Of a stretch of DNA of 64,000 bases, positions 16,429 through 26,147 are shown one piece after another. The position numbers were made by a program, and so were the translations under genes. Each line of letters starts with the position of its first letter. Positions within the stretch are counted from its first letter, which is position 1. Under the pieces are notes generated by a model. That model saw only the letters and a program-made list of their open reading frames with translations, ran no database searches and was not told the origin of the DNA. The stretch is taken from NCBI RefSeq assembly GCF_030056735.1, contig NZ_JASHKN010000002.1:620001-684000 (forward strand), read 5' to 3'. Source of the DNA: Rhodococcus sp. IEGM 1409 (GTDB lineage Bacteria > Actinomycetota > Actinomycetes > Mycobacteriales > Mycobacteriaceae).

Positions 16429-17298
16429 CTATCGCGGGTCGGCGATGGGCACGGCGGTGCCCGTGACCGCGATGCCGCCGCCTGCCGGGATGTCGACCTC
16501 GAGAACACTGGGACGCCCGACGTGTCGGCCCTGCAAGATGGTGATCCGGCGAGGAGTGGTCGCCGGGTCGAGTTCGCGCAGGTAACCGCCGGTCGAAGCA
16601 GCAGCAGAGCCCGTTGCCGGATCTTCGACGATGTTTCCCACCGGAAACAGATTGCGGGCTTCGAAAGTGGAGTCGTCGAGTGGATGCAGGATCGTCACCG
16701 TGCCGGCCCATCCCTGCGCGTCCATCAGAGTTCGCATTGCGGATGGATCGAAGGTGAACTCGTCGAACGTCCCCTGATCACGAAGTACAACGACCGGGTG
16801 CGTGTTGCCGGCGTACGAGAGCATTGCAGGATACCGCTGGTCCAACGCAGACGAATCGACGCCGATCAGCCCGAGCAGTGCCGTCAACACGGCATGATCG
16901 ATCGGTGAGACCGACGGTTCGACGCTGGTGAAGGTCGCGGTGGATCGTCCGTCCTCGTCGGTCGCCGTGTCGATGGATACCGGTCCGATCGGTGTTTCGA
17001 AAGTGAAGGTTCCGCTGCCGTCGCGCTCGGTGAGTGCTACGGCTGTCGCGATAGTGGCATGACCGCAGAACGGTACTTCGGCGATGGGGGAGAAGTAGCG
17101 GATCCGGCTGTGGCGCGGGTTGTCTCCGAGTTCCGGTTCGGTGAGAAATGCCGTCTCTGCATACCCGATTTCGGCTGCAACAGATTGTAATTCGGAGTCG
17201 TCGAGCCCACGGGCGTCGAGAAGCACGCCCGCCGGATTGCCGCCGGCCGGATCCGAACTGAACGCAGTCAGTCGGAGGATGTCGCGAGAATTTGCCAT
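16429..17298 (-). CDS. PhzF-family isomerase/epimerase
   Basis: From the ATG at 17298 (MANSRDILRLTAFSS) the protein has 289 residues; an in-frame ATG at 17307 is also possible. PhzF features are visible in order: FSSDPAGGNPAGVLLDA, the catalytic Glu in IGYAETAFL (about residue 45), FCGHATIATAVAL and the second-half EDPATGSAAASTGGYL. The family fold is like diaminopimelate epimerase, and PhzF itself isomerises a phenazine precursor; here no phenazine genes are near, so the substrate is unknown. Confidence 0.93.
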   Translation of the reverse strand: MANSRDILRLTAFSSDPAGGNPAGVLLDARGLDDSELQSVAAEIGYAETAFLTEPELGDNPRHSRIRYFSPIAEVPFCGHATIATAVALTERDGSGTFTFETPIGPVSIDTATDEDGRSTATFTSVEPSVSPIDHAVLTALLGLIGVDSSALDQRYPAMLSYAGNTHPVVVLRDQGTFDEFTFDPSAMRTLMDAQGWAGTVTILHPLDDSTFEARNLFPVGNIVEDPATGSAAASTGGYLRELDPATTPRRITILQGRHVGRPSVLEVDIPAGGGIAVTGTAVPIADPR

Positions 17299-17419
17299 GT
17301 CGACCATCTTTGTCCGCCGCCCTCGATCGGGGGAAGAGCAGTAGCGGGATTGCGGTCCGCAATCTTCGAACTGGACTGCCTCCGGAACAAACCGGCCGCG
17401 GGGCGTCGTTGGTGCAGTT

Positions 17420-17881
17420 ATGAGCAATGACACAGGCACTGACGACGCGTTGTTCGCACTCGTGGCCGAGGGAAAGCAAGGTGTGCTGGCGACCGTCAAA
17501 CGTGACGGCCGCCCGCAGTTGTCCAACATCATCTATCGATGGGACGCCGAGTCGAAGACGGCTTCGGTGTCCATCACCGCAGATCGTGCCAAGAGTCGGA
17601 ATGCCCTGCGTGATCCGCGGGTTTCCCTCCACGTCAGCGCGCCCGACTTCTGGAGCTACGCCGTGATCGAAGGACTTGCCGTCGTGACTTCCGTAGCGGG
17701 CGATCCTCACGACGAAGTGTCGGACGCACTGGTCGAGCTCTACCGGGACATCAGCGGTCAGGAGCATCCGGATTGGGAGGAGTACCGCGAAGCGATGGTG
17801 GCAGAGCGCCGACAGATCCTCACGGTGCGCGCTGATCACGTCTACGGAATGACGCGGCTCCCGAAGCCGTCCGGCACCTAG
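17420..17881 (+). CDS. PPOX-class, probably F420-dependent, flavin/deazaflavin-binding protein
   Basis: A 153-residue split-barrel protein of the pyridoxamine-phosphate-oxidase-like class. Visible features are GVLATVKRDGRPQLSNIIYRWD, VSITADRAKSRNALRDPRVSLHV and a C-terminal ILTVRADHVYGM. Actinobacterial members of this size generally bind F420 and reduce small molecules, or bind FMN or haem. It is divergent from PhzF with about 120 bp between them. Confidence 0.88.
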   Translation: MSNDTGTDDALFALVAEGKQGVLATVKRDGRPQLSNIIYRWDAESKTASVSITADRAKSRNALRDPRVSLHVSAPDFWSYAVIEGLAVVTSVAGDPHDEVSDALVELYRDISGQEHPDWEEYREAMVAERRQILTVRADHVYGMTRLPKPSGT

Positions 17882-18091
17882 CCCCGCGCCCTTCACCCGC
17901 GCCCTTCACCCGAGTTCGGCCCACCCCCACTTCGAGCGAACGGTACGGCCGTCGCCTCAGATGCGCCGAAAGCCACTTTCGCTAAGGGATGAGGTGGTAC
18001 AGAGCGAATAAATCGGACTCGCAGCGGTGGTGAGAATGTATGAGTGGTCATACTTCTGTCGACTCCAGGGTCCTCCACAGTGTGGATCGCG

Positions 18092-18097
18092 TACCGT
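18092..18097 (+). promoter_or_regulatory. -10 hexamer that supports the start at 18106
   Basis: TACCGT ends 8 nt before the ATG at 18106. It favours a leaderless start there over the upstream in-frame ATG at 18040. Confidence 0.4.
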
Positions 18098-18105
18098 TTC
18101 CAGAC

Positions 18106-18651
18106 ATGGAATTGACTCGAGTGGCGGTGGGCAGTGGTTCGTGCACCGTTCGGATCGACGGGCCGGTCAGCAAGCATGCGGTACTCCTGCTCCCCGGCAA
18201 GGGCGACCCCGTCGACTTGTACGACGATGTGTGTGAGCGACTGCATCATTCGGATCTGCGGACCGTCGCGGTGGAATCGATCGAGAATCTCGACGAGACA
18301 TCAGCAGTGGTACTTCTGGACGAGTTGAACATCGCCTGGGTGAACCTGGTCGGTCACCGGGAGGGAGCTGAACTCGCCTGGCTGTTGGCGGCACGGCAGT
18401 TCGGCCGCTTCGCGAGTCTGATCGCGGTGGACCGCGGACATCCGTCGGCGAGCGAAATCGCCGGCGTTCCACCGGTAGAGGTTCCGACCACCGTCGTTGT
18501 GGGCAGTGGAGGTCGGGCCATTGCCGACGCCAGCGGTCGTTTCGTGTACTCCGATTTCCGCGTGACGGAACTTCCGGGTGTCGACGACGTCGTGAAGTCG
18601 GCACCGGCCGAACTCGCAACCGAGATCGTGCTGCGTACCAGCCCCTGGTGA
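18106..18651 (+). CDS. Alpha/beta-hydrolase-fold protein lacking the nucleophile
   Basis: A 181-residue protein from ATG 18106 (MELTRVAVGSGSCTVRID); ATG 18040 would add 22 residues. It follows the alpha/beta hydrolase pattern: SKHAVLLLPGKGDPVDLYDDV, then a nucleophile-elbow-like strand-turn-helix NLVGHREGAELAWLLA. The elbow reads GHREG instead of GHSxG, so the usual Ser is replaced by Arg, and no clear acid-His pair is seen near the end. It is short for the fold and is probably non-catalytic or catalyses by other means. Confidence 0.65.
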   Translation: MELTRVAVGSGSCTVRIDGPVSKHAVLLLPGKGDPVDLYDDVCERLHHSDLRTVAVESIENLDETSAVVLLDELNIAWVNLVGHREGAELAWLLAARQFGRFASLIAVDRGHPSASEIAGVPPVEVPTTVVVGSGGRAIADASGRFVYSDFRVTELPGVDDVVKSAPAELATEIVLRTSPW

Positions 18652-18666
18652 AACACTGACCTACGG

Positions 18667-18706
18667 AAAGGCGGGCACTCCCATTGCGCGGAGCGCCCGC
18701 CTTTTC
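18667..18706. terminator. Bidirectional terminator hairpin
   Basis: Arms AAAGGCGGGC and GCCCGCCTTT flank an 18-nt loop and are followed by TTTTC on the plus strand; the A-run before the stem serves as a short U-run on the minus strand. It lies between the convergent hydrolase-like gene and mtr. Confidence 0.75.
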
Positions 18707-18729
18707 GGCGTCGTACGGGTTGCGGGGGC

Positions 18730-20106
18730 TCAGATGTCGAGGCCGAGCAGCGCGTTCTCGACTACTTCGGCCAGGGCCGGGTGGATCCAGTACTGGCCGC
18801 GCGCCATGTCCTGCGCCGACAAACCGAAACTCATCGCCTGGATGAGCGGTTGGATCACCGTCGGAGCCTGCGTACCCATGACGTGGGCACCGAGAATGCG
18901 TCCGGTGCCGCGCTCGGCGATCACCTTGCAGACACCCTCCTGATCCTCCATCGCCCACCCGTACGCGACATCTCCGTATGCCTGCACCTTGACGGTGATG
19001 TCGAGTCCGGCGTCGCGAGCCTGCTTCTCCGTCATTCCGACATCGGCGATCTGCGGGTCGGTGAACACTGCGGCGGGTACGAAGCGGTGGTCGGTGCTGC
19101 GAAGTCCGGAGGTGTCTTTCCACGCATCCTGAAGCAGGTTGTGCTGAACGACTCGCGCTTCGTGATTGGCGACGTGCTTGAGTTGGTACGGCGACGAGAC
19201 GTCACCGAGCGCGAAGACGCCCTCTGCGGTGGTGCGCTGGTATTCGTCGACCACGATCGAGCCCTTGTCGTCGAGCTCGACGCCGGCCTTGTCGAGATCG
19301 AGTAGATCGCCGTTGGGCTGGCGACCCACCGCGACGAGGAGGACGTCACCGGAAACGACTGTGCCGTTTGCCAGTTCGACGGCGACGTTGTCGCCGTCAC
19401 TGCGCACCGACGTGAGAGGCGAGCCCAGGTGAACGTCCCACTTCTGTTCGGCCAACTCGGTGAAACGCTCGGAAATCTCGTCGTCGAGGTGCCGCAGCAG
19501 TCGCTGGCTGCGACCGATGATCGACACGCGAGAACCCAACGCGGAGAACACGTGTGCGAATTCGGTGGCGATGAAGCCGGAGCCGACGATGACCAGGTGC
19601 TCGGGAAGTTCAGGCAGTCGCATGATGTCTTCGTTGGTGTAGTACTTCACCCCACTCGACGTGATCTCTTCCGGGATGATCGGGCGTGACCCGGCCGCGA
19701 TGACCACCTGATCGGCGGTGATCGTCTCGCCGGTTCCGGTGTCGATCGTCTTCTCGCCGGTGAACGTTGCGTGGCCGCGGAAAACAGTGGTGTTAGGGCT
19801 GTCTTCGCTACGGTACCGCTCGCCACCTGCGGCAATGGGATCGATGCGGCCGAAGACGCGCTTGACGATGTCGGACCAACGGACGCCGTCGAGCGTGGCG
19901 TCGACGCCGTACTTCTCGGCAGTGGTGATGGTGCGTGCCACCTCGGCGGCGTACACGAACATCTTGGTCGGGATGCACCCGACATTGAGGCACGTGCCGC
20001 CGAAGGTGCCCTCTTCGAGTATTGCTATCTTCTTGCCGTCGAACCGCTCGTCGGGCAGCGAGTTTCCGGATCCGCTGCCGATTATTGCAAGGTCGTAGTG
20101 CGTCAC
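18730..20106 (-). CDS. mtr: Mycothione reductase
   Basis: A 458-residue flavin disulfide reductase that regenerates mycothiol from mycothione with NADPH. It starts at the GTG at 20106 ([15 protein letters not shown]); the frame runs open to 20904, but that extension is out-of-frame translation of the upstream hydrolase. It has the FAD site GSGSGN, redox-active Cys pair in [13 protein letters not shown] (about 37-49), NADPH site [28 protein letters not shown] and the C-terminal His motif [15 protein letters not shown]. The GTG overlaps the stop of the upstream gene as GTGA. A mycothiol system confirms an actinobacterium. Confidence 0.95.
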   Translation of the reverse strand: MTHYDLAIIGSGSGNSLPDERFDGKKIAILEEGTFGGTCLNVGCIPTKMFVYAAEVARTITTAEKYGVDATLDGVRWSDIVKRVFGRIDPIAAGGERYRSEDSPNTTVFRGHATFTGEKTIDTGTGETITADQVVIAAGSRPIIPEEITSSGVKYYTNEDIMRLPELPEHLVIVGSGFIATEFAHVFSALGSRVSIIGRSQRLLRHLDDEISERFTELAEQKWDVHLGSPLTSVRSDGDNVAVELANGTVVSGDVLLVAVGRQPNGDLLDLDKAGVELDDKGSIVVDEYQRTTAEGVFALGDVSSPYQLKHVANHEARVVQHNLLQDAWKDTSGLRSTDHRFVPAAVFTDPQIADVGMTEKQARDAGLDITVKVQAYGDVAYGWAMEDQEGVCKVIAERGTGRILGAHVMGTQAPTVIQPLIQAMSFGLSAQDMARGQYWIHPALAEVVENALLGLDI

Positions 20107-21152
20107 TGCGCGATCTCCTGTGTGTTGCTTGCGGTGCTTGCCGAACTTTCTACCGCCTGCGTGAGGTGGCCGTCGAGCCACTCCAGCCACAGGTCGAGTT
20201 CGGAAAAGGCTGTAGCCAAGGGCTTCTCGGTGGACAGGAACACGTCGTGACGGGCGCCGTCGATCGGGACGATGCTGGTGCGATCGCCGAGGCAACCGGC
20301 CCAACGTGCGATCTGCCTGACGTCGAGCACGGAATCCGCCAGGTCGACGCTCGGGTTGTACGCCTTGGCGAATTGCGACTTCTTCGAGCGCAGAATCAGC
20401 GCAGGCACTCCGATGTCGAGGCCGCGGTGCAGTTTTGCGTGACCCGCTCGGACGGCCCGCATCCAGCCGAAGGTGACGGGGCAGCCGGCCAGTGGCTTCC
20501 AATCGAGGTTGTAATCCCAGACTCCGTTGGCCGAAACGTGAAGACTGGAACCGTAAGTCGGTAGTCCGGTGCCGGGGATCACGGTCTTTGCCGAGACCCG
20601 ACCGAGGGCGTCGATAGCGGTGGTACCGACGTTGCGAACTACCGAAGGTCCCTGAAGGTCGAACCACGGGCTGTTGAGGACGAGACCACAGATTCCGGCG
20701 CCGGCGCTGCCACCGGGCTTGCGCTGCAAGCGGTTCAGCCACAGCGGAACGATCAGACCACCAGTGGAGTGCGCCATCAGCAGCACCTCGCTGCCGTCGG
20801 TCTCGTTGCCGACGATGCGCAGCGCCTCGTTCAGTTCGGCGTCGTAGAGCGCGAGGTCGGAGACGTAGTGCGCCGTGTGTCCCGGATTGAGGGACCGGCC
20901 GCACTTACGCAGGTCGAGTGCAAAGAAGGCGTAGCCCTGCTCGGCAAAGTGCTCGGCAAGGTGCTTCTGGAAGAAGTAATCGGTGAAACCGTGTACGTAC
21001 AAAACGGCACGGTGTGTCTTCACCGCCTCCTTCTGCGGTTGGTAGCGGACCAGTGTTGCGTCCACCTCGCCTTCGCCGTCCGGATCCGTTCCGAGCGGGA
21101 TCGTCAGCTGCTGATATCCGTCACCGAGGACGTCTGGAACCCAAGTAGTCAC
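20103..21152 (-). CDS. Alpha/beta hydrolase, serine aminopeptidase/monoacylglycerol-lipase type
   Basis: A 349-residue protein from a GTG at 21152. It has the hydrolase core [40 protein letters not shown], a nucleophile elbow [15 protein letters not shown] (Ser near residue 135), and the catalytic His in [10 protein letters not shown] near residue 315. The substrate is probably a carboxyl ester. It overlaps mtr by 4 bp (GTGA), so the two are translationally coupled. A TAGATT hexamer 7 nt upstream suggests a leaderless transcript. Confidence 0.9.
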   Translation of the reverse strand: MTTWVPDVLGDGYQQLTIPLGTDPDGEGEVDATLVRYQPQKEAVKTHRAVLYVHGFTDYFFQKHLAEHFAEQGYAFFALDLRKCGRSLNPGHTAHYVSDLALYDAELNEALRIVGNETDGSEVLLMAHSTGGLIVPLWLNRLQRKPGGSAGAGICGLVLNSPWFDLQGPSVVRNVGTTAIDALGRVSAKTVIPGTGLPTYGSSLHVSANGVWDYNLDWKPLAGCPVTFGWMRAVRAGHAKLHRGLDIGVPALILRSKKSQFAKAYNPSVDLADSVLDVRQIARWAGCLGDRTSIVPIDGARHDVFLSTEKPLATAFSELDLWLEWLDGHLTQAVESSASTASNTQEIAQ

Positions 21153-21159
21153 AAATCAC

Positions 21160-21165
21160 AATCTA
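21160..21165 (-). promoter_or_regulatory. -10 hexamer of a leaderless promoter (hydrolase-mtr operon)
   Basis: TAGATT on the minus strand ends 7 nt before the GTG at 21152. Confidence 0.45.
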
Positions 21166-21298
21166 ATCGTCGTTTCGAGTGCGCGTTGTAGAGCACAATT
21201 GGGGGTGGTGAACCGCGCGTGTACGCACGGGTAACCTATTCGGCGTAACACAGCAGGCGGATGCGCGCACGGCTAATGACAAGGAAGTCGATTCTCCA

Positions 21299-22837
21299 GT
21301 GTCGAATCAGAACGCGGTAGAGACGAAGACGGATGTAGTGCTCGTGGGCGCAGGCATCATGAGTGCCACGCTGGGCGCATTGCTGCGCCAGCTGCAGCCC
21401 GATTGGTCGATCTCGACCTTCGAGCGGCTCGATGCCGTCGCAGCCGAGAGCAGCGACCCCTGGAACAACGCGGGAACCGGACACTCCGCCCTGTGTGAGC
21501 TCAATTACACCCCGGAGAACTCCGACGGCACGGTCGACATCAAGAAGGCCGTCAACGTCAACGAGCAGTTCCAGGTGTCCCGCCAGTTCTGGGCACACGC
21601 GGTCGAGCAGGGCGTCCTGACTCAGCCCAAGGAATTCATCAACCCCATCGCTCACGTGAGCTTCGTTCACGGTGAGGCCAACGCCAAGTACCTGCGTGCT
21701 CGCTACGACGCACTTGCCGGCCACACGCTTTTCCGCGGTATGGAGTACATCGACGATCCGGCCGAGTTCAGCAAGCGTTTGCCGCTCATGGCCAAGGGGC
21801 GCGACTTCTCCGATCCCGTCGCGCTGAACTGGAGCCAGGACGGCACCGATGTCGATTTCGGAGCGCTCACCAAGCAGCTCATCGGCTACATCGGTAAGAC
21901 CGGCGGCAAGATGTACTTCGGTCACGAGGTCACCAACCTGACCCAGAACTCGGACAAGTCGTGGACCGTCAAGGTCACCAACCGTCGTACCGGTGAAAAG
22001 CGGACCGTTCGCTCGCGCTTCGTGTTCGTCGGCGCCGGTGGCGGCGCCCTGCACTTGCTGCAGAAGTCGGGCATCAAGGAAGCCAAGGGCTTCGGCGGCT
22101 TCCCGGTCAGCGGTGCCTTCTTGCGATGCACCAACCCCGAACTCATCGACCAGCACAGCGCCAAGGTTTACGGCAAGGCTGCTGTCGGCGCCCCGCCCAT
22201 GTCTGTGCCGCACCTCGACACCCGTGTCATCGGCAACAAGCCGGGACTGCTGTTCGGTCCCTACGCAGGTTGGTCGCCGAAGTTCCTCAAGCAGGGTCGC
22301 GTCACGGACTTGCCCGGCTCGGTCAAGCCCAACAACATCCTCTCGATGCTCGGCGTCGGCGTCAGCGAGCTCGGCCTGGTCAAGTACCTGGTCAGCGAAC
22401 TCGCCAAGAACGAGGCCGGTCGCATCTGGGATCTGCGTGAATTCGCGCCAAAGGCGCAGGCGCAGGACTGGGAACTGATCACCGCAGGCCAGCGTGTCCA
22501 GGTGATCCGCCGGGCCAAGGGCAAGGGCGGCGTCCTCGAATTCGGTACCGCTGTGGTCGCAGCTGAGGACGGTTCCATCGCCGGCCTGCTCGGTGCTTCG
22601 CCCGGTGCTTCCACGGCCGTCCCGGCGATGCTGGACGTACTCGAGCGCTGCTTCCCGACCGAGTTCCAGGGCTGGAAGGGCAAGCTTCGCGAGATGGTTC
22701 CGTCCATCGGCGTCAAGCTCACCGACAACGAGGGCCTGTTCAACCAGGTGTGGGATTGGTCCTCGAAGGTCCTCGAGCTCGATTCCGCCGGTGCTTCCGA
22801 ATCGGCTCCGGTCGCGGATACCGCCGCGACTGTGTGA
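21299..22837 (+). CDS. mqo: Malate:quinone oxidoreductase
   Basis: A 512-residue membrane-associated flavoprotein that oxidises malate to oxaloacetate and passes electrons to menaquinone. Family features are strong: the FAD-binding [64 protein letters not shown], and [20 protein letters not shown]. It starts at GTG 21299 with AAGGAAG further upstream than usual (about 12 nt). Length is normal for the family. In M. tuberculosis (Rv2852c) it neighbours the same GNAT and chelatase genes as here. Confidence 0.96.
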   Translation: MSNQNAVETKTDVVLVGAGIMSATLGALLRQLQPDWSISTFERLDAVAAESSDPWNNAGTGHSALCELNYTPENSDGTVDIKKAVNVNEQFQVSRQFWAHAVEQGVLTQPKEFINPIAHVSFVHGEANAKYLRARYDALAGHTLFRGMEYIDDPAEFSKRLPLMAKGRDFSDPVALNWSQDGTDVDFGALTKQLIGYIGKTGGKMYFGHEVTNLTQNSDKSWTVKVTNRRTGEKRTVRSRFVFVGAGGGALHLLQKSGIKEAKGFGGFPVSGAFLRCTNPELIDQHSAKVYGKAAVGAPPMSVPHLDTRVIGNKPGLLFGPYAGWSPKFLKQGRVTDLPGSVKPNNILSMLGVGVSELGLVKYLVSELAKNEAGRIWDLREFAPKAQAQDWELITAGQRVQVIRRAKGKGGVLEFGTAVVAAEDGSIAGLLGASPGASTAVPAMLDVLERCFPTEFQGWKGKLREMVPSIGVKLTDNEGLFNQVWDWSSKVLELDSAGASESAPVADTAATV

Positions 22838-22848
22838 TAGTCCAACCC

Positions 22849-23325
22849 ATGACGGCAACAGCAGCTTTGAAGCGTTCATGGGCACTCGATCTCGACAACA
22901 AGACGTTCTACGAGTTGTTGAAGCTTCGAGTGGAGGTCTTTGTCGTCGAGCAGGCCTGCCCGTATCCCGAGTTGGACGGGCGGGACCTGCTGACGGAGAC
23001 GCGTCACTTCTGGCTCGAGCAGGACGGCCAGGTGGTGTGCACACTCCGTCTGCTCGAAGAGCACGACGACGGCAACAAGAGCTTCCGAATCGGACGTCTC
23101 TGCACGTCGCGTCAGGCGCGCGGTCAGGGCCATACGACCCGCCTCCTGCAGGCCGCACTGGCCGAGGTCGGGGAAGCGCCGTGCCGAATCAATGCGCAGA
23201 CCTACCTGGTCGAGATGTACGCCAAGCACGGATTCAAGGCTGACGGCGAAGAGTTCATCGAAGACGGCATCCCGCACACCCCGATGCGTCGTGGTGGGGG
23301 AGAGCCCTTCGTGGCTGTCAACTAG
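22849..23325 (+). CDS. GNAT N-acetyltransferase, ElaA type
   Basis: A 158-residue protein from the ATG at 22849, 11 nt after mqo. ElaA-like signature: TFYELLKLRVEVFVVEQACPYPELDGRDLL, then FRIGRLCTSRQARGQGHTTRLLQAALAE (acetyl-CoA pyrophosphate loop), and YLVEMYAKHGFKADGEEFIEDGIPHTPMRR. Substrate is unknown. It corresponds in position to Rv2851c. A strong terminator begins 15 bp downstream. Confidence 0.93.
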   Translation: MTATAALKRSWALDLDNKTFYELLKLRVEVFVVEQACPYPELDGRDLLTETRHFWLEQDGQVVCTLRLLEEHDDGNKSFRIGRLCTSRQARGQGHTTRLLQAALAEVGEAPCRINAQTYLVEMYAKHGFKADGEEFIEDGIPHTPMRRGGGEPFVAVN

Positions 23326-23340
23326 TTTGTTGGAGATTTG

Positions 23341-23383
23341 ACCCTGGTCGGCTCATGGGAAAGTGAGCCGACTAGGGTTTTTT
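23341..23383 (+). terminator. Rho-independent terminator after mqo-GNAT
   Basis: A 15-bp stem (23341-23355 with 23364-23378, one G-U pair) with an 8-nt loop is followed by six T residues. It separates the mqo-GNAT transcript from the cobalamin leader. Confidence 0.9.
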
Positions 23384-23388
23384 CGATA

Positions 23389-23498
23389 CCGAATGCTCGC
23401 GGGGAAGTCCTGTTCGATCCAGGCGCGGTCCCGCCACTGTGAAAGATCTCTCCTCTACCGATTGACCGGGAGATCTCAGCCAGGTTGCCGCGACATTC
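23389..23498 (+). promoter_or_regulatory. Cobalamin (B12) riboswitch
   Basis: Conserved B12-riboswitch blocks appear in order: GGGGAAGTCC at 23401, the B12-box-like GCGGTCCCGCCACTGTGA ending at 23442, a peripheral hairpin AGATCTCTCC/GGGAGATCT, and AGCCAGGTTGCCG at 23478-23490. It lies just upstream of the chelatase-cobO-cobB-cysG operon. Adenosylcobalamin binding is expected to reduce expression, probably by hiding the ribosome-binding GGAGG at 23536-23540, since no clear terminator is seen between the aptamer and the start codon. Confidence 0.88.
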
Positions 23499-23549
23499 GA
23501 GTGCAGCCAAATTCTCGGCGAGGAAACCGAGAGGTGGAGGGATATCGAC

Positions 23550-25511
23550 GTGCGAAGTGAAGAAGATCGACCAGTGGCGGGCTTCCCGTTCAGTGCTGTG
23601 GTCGGCCAGGATCAGTTGCGATTGGCGCTGATCCTGTGTGCGGTGCATCCGGGGATCGGTGGAGTCCTGGTCCGCGGTGAGAAGGGAACTGCCAAGTCGA
23701 CGGTCGTGCGCGCGCTGACGGCGCTGCTGCCCGCGGTCGACGACGCCGGAACGACGCGACCGGCCCGGTTGGTGGAACTGCCCGTCGGCGCTACCGAGGA
23801 CCGGGTGATCGGGTCCATCGACCTCGAAAAGGTTCTCCGTGACGGGGAACGCGCCTTCCAACCTGGACTGCTCGCCGCCGCTCACCAGGGTGTCCTTTAC
23901 GTCGACGAGGTGAATCTGCTTCACGACCACCTGGTCGACGTGCTTCTCGACGCCGCGGCGATGGGCCGGGTTCACATCGAGCGTGACGGCATCTCCCATT
24001 CGCATCCGGCCAAGTTCGTGCTCGTCGGCACGATGAATCCCGAAGAGGGAGAACTGCGTCCACAGCTGTTGGACCGCTTCGGTCTGGCTGTCGACGTCGC
24101 AGCTTCCCGCGATGTCGACGTTCGCATGGAAGTGGTGCGTCGCCGCCTCGACTACGAGCGTGACCCCGAGTCATTTGTCGTTCGGTACGAATCAGCCGAT
24201 CAAGAGTTGGCAGCCGAAATCCTCACGGCGCGTGATCGACTGGACTCGGTCGAGCTGAGCAATCGCGAGCTGCGTCGTATCGCCTCGCTGTGCGCGTCGT
24301 TCGACGTCGACGGTATGCGCGCCGACTTGGTGCTCGCGCGCACCGCGACCGCCCACGCCGCGTGGCGAGGCGACAGTGAGGTCACTGCGGAGGACGTGCG
24401 GGTAGCGGCGGAACTGACCCTGCCGCATCGCCGCCGCCGTGACCCATTCGACGAGCCCGGCTTGGATCAGCAGCAGTTGGACGATGCACTCGAGCAGGCT
24501 GATCAGGATGCCCAGTCGCAGGTCGAGGACGACGCGCGCGACGGGGAGCCCGAACCTCCCGAGAATCCCGAGGGTCGTGTCCCCGATGATGGTGGCTCCG
24601 GCGATGAGGGACCGGGCGATGAGGGACCAGGCGATGAGGGTCCAGACGATGACGGCCCCGAAGACCCTGACGGACCGGGTGGGGGAGTGCGCGCCACTGA
24701 TCGACCCTCGGCTCCGCCTGCGGGCGAGTTCAAAGCCAAGCTCCTCGAGGTTCCTGGCGTCGGCGAAGGTGCACCGGGACGCCGCTCGCGATCCATGTCG
24801 TCCCGCGGACGGGTAGTGCGATCCACCCGGGAGCGTGGTCACGGGTTGCATTTGACGAGCACGGTCTTCGCCGCAGCCGAGTCCCAAGTTGCGCGCGGTC
24901 GTACTGCCGGGCGGTTGCGACTGGCACCTGATGATCTCCGCGGTGCGATTCGTGAAGGGCGAGAAGGCAATCTGATCGTCTTTGTTGTCGACGCCTCGGG
25001 GTCGATGGCAGCACGCGATCGGCTCTCCGCGGTCACCGGTGCGGTCGTCTCGCTGCTCCGCGACGCCTATCAGCGCCGGGACAAGGTTGCCGTCATCACA
25101 GTCCGCGGCCGCGAAGCGGAGCTCGTCCTGCCGCCGACGTCTTCGGTGGACATCGCCGTTCGTCGCCTGCAGTCCATGCGTACCGGCGGCAAATCCCCAC
25201 TCGCAGAGGGATTCCTGCGTGCTCGGGAGGTGGTTCTGCGCGAGCGCCTTCGTGACCCGCAGCGTCGCGCCCTCGTCGTCACGCTCACCGACGGCCGGGC
25301 TACCGGCGGCAAAGACGCGCTGCATCGCGCCCGCGTCGCCGCGCATCTTCTTGCCGACGCGTCCGTCGCGTCCATCGTCGTCGACTGCGAGACCGGCCTC
25401 GTGCGTCTGGGGTTGGCGGCCGAGTTGGCCCGAGAACTACGTGGCGGATACGTCCGTCTTGCCGAATTGTCAGCGCAGCAGGTCGCGGGTGTCGTCCGCG
25501 CCGCAGCCTAG
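23550..25511 (+). CDS. Fused ChlI/ChlD-type (magnesium/cobalt) chelatase subunit
   Basis: A 653-residue fusion. Residues 1-300 are an AAA+ ChlI-like ATPase with Walker [10 protein letters not shown] (about 43-51) and Walker B-like [11 protein letters not shown] Pro/Asp/Gly-rich acidic linker spans about 310-400. Residues 470-650 are a von Willebrand A domain with the MIDAS motif DASGS (about 480). With a CobN-type large subunit it would insert Co(II) into hydrogenobyrinate a,c-diamide; no cobN is in the window. It starts at GTG 23550 with GGAGG 9 nt upstream, and is the first gene of the riboswitch operon (Rv2850c counterpart). Confidence 0.93.
   Translation: MRSEEDRPVAGFPFSAVVGQDQLRLALILCAVHPGIGGVLVRGEKGTAKSTVVRALTALLPAVDDAGTTRPARLVELPVGATEDRVIGSIDLEKVLRDGERAFQPGLLAAAHQGVLYVDEVNLLHDHLVDVLLDAAAMGRVHIERDGISHSHPAKFVLVGTMNPEEGELRPQLLDRFGLAVDVAASRDVDVRMEVVRRRLDYERDPESFVVRYESADQELAAEILTARDRLDSVELSNRELRRIASLCASFDVDGMRADLVLARTATAHAAWRGDSEVTAEDVRVAAELTLPHRRRRDPFDEPGLDQQQLDDALEQADQDAQSQVEDDARDGEPEPPENPEGRVPDDGGSGDEGPGDEGPGDEGPDDDGPEDPDGPGGGVRATDRPSAPPAGEFKAKLLEVPGVGEGAPGRRSRSMSSRGRVVRSTRERGHGLHLTSTVFAAAESQVARGRTAGRLRLAPDDLRGAIREGREGNLIVFVVDASGSMAARDRLSAVTGAVVSLLRDAYQRRDKVAVITVRGREAELVLPPTSSVDIAVRRLQSMRTGGKSPLAEGFLRAREVVLRERLRDPQRRALVVTLTDGRATGGKDALHRARVAAHLLADASVASIVVDCETGLVRLGLAAELARELRGGYVRLAELSAQQVAGVVRAAA
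24601..24660 (+). repeat. 15-bp tandem repeat encoding GDEGP units in the chelatase linker
   Basis: Units at 24601, 24616 and 24631 are near-identical 15-mers (GCGATGAGGGACCGG type), and a diverged fourth follows at 24646. They encode an acidic GDEGP-like linker between the AAA+ and VWA domains; length variation would stay in frame. Confidence 0.8.
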
Positions 25512-25532
25512 ATCCCAGCTCAGGAGTTCACG

Positions 25533-26147
25533 ATGCCCAAGGGTGTTCCCGAGACAGTTCCCGACGACGGTCTGACCACGCGTCAGCGTCGAAACGCACC
25601 GGTGCTCGCCGTGCACACCGGCCCTGGAAAGGGTAAGTCCACTGCTGCTTTCGGCATGGCGCTGCGCGCCTGGAACCAGGGCTTCGACATCGGCGTCTTC
25701 CAGTTCGTGAAGAGTGCCAAGTGGAAGGTCGGTGAGGAAGCCGCATTCCGCGCCCTCGGAAACTTGCACGACGAAACCGGCGTCGGTGGGCCGGTGCAGT
25801 GGCACAAGATGGGCGAAGGCTGGTCGTGGGCACGCAAGGCCGGTAGCGAAGAAGACCATGCCGCCGCCGCCGCTGAGGGTTGGCAGGAGATCGCGAGAAG
25901 GCTTGCGGGCGAGGAACATCGATTCTACGTCCTCGACGAGTTCACCTATCCGCTCAAGTGGGGCTGGGTCGACGTCGACGAGGTCGTGCAGACACTGCGT
26001 GATCGTCCGGGTAACCAGCACGTTGTCATCACGGGACGCGACGCCCCGCAGGGGTTGATCGACGCAGCCGACCTCGTGACCGAGATGACCAAGATCAAGC
26101 ACCCCATGGATGCCGGCCGAAAGGGCCAACGGGGCATCGAATGGTGA
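25533..26147 (+). CDS. cobO: Cob(I)yrinic acid a,c-diamide adenosyltransferase
   Basis: A 204-residue CobA/CobO/BtuR-type enzyme that transfers the adenosyl group from ATP to Co(I) corrinoid. The P-loop VHTGPGKGKSTAAFGMALRA (about residue 30) and the corrinoid-side motifs WNQGFDIGVFQFVKSAKWKVGE and YVLDEFTYPLKWGWVDVDEV fit the family well. It lies 22 nt after the chelatase and overlaps cobB by 7 bp. Confidence 0.97.
   Translation: MPKGVPETVPDDGLTTRQRRNAPVLAVHTGPGKGKSTAAFGMALRAWNQGFDIGVFQFVKSAKWKVGEEAAFRALGNLHDETGVGGPVQWHKMGEGWSWARKAGSEEDHAAAAAEGWQEIARRLAGEEHRFYVLDEFTYPLKWGWVDVDEVVQTLRDRPGNQHVVITGRDAPQGLIDAADLVTEMTKIKHPMDAGRKGQRGIEW

Noticed and set aside
18040-18105. Upstream ATG for the hydrolase-like gene
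   Set aside because: The -10 hexamer 8 nt before 18106 favours the shorter protein; not fully excluded.
18730-20904. A 724-codon open frame for mycothione reductase
   Set aside because: The first 266 codons are Arg-rich and overlap the hydrolase gene in another frame; the true start is the GTG at 20106, which overlaps the upstream stop.
21236-23158. 640-codon minus-strand open frame
   Set aside because: It lies opposite mqo and the GNAT gene, both clear families, and shows no recognisable domain; it reflects high GC.
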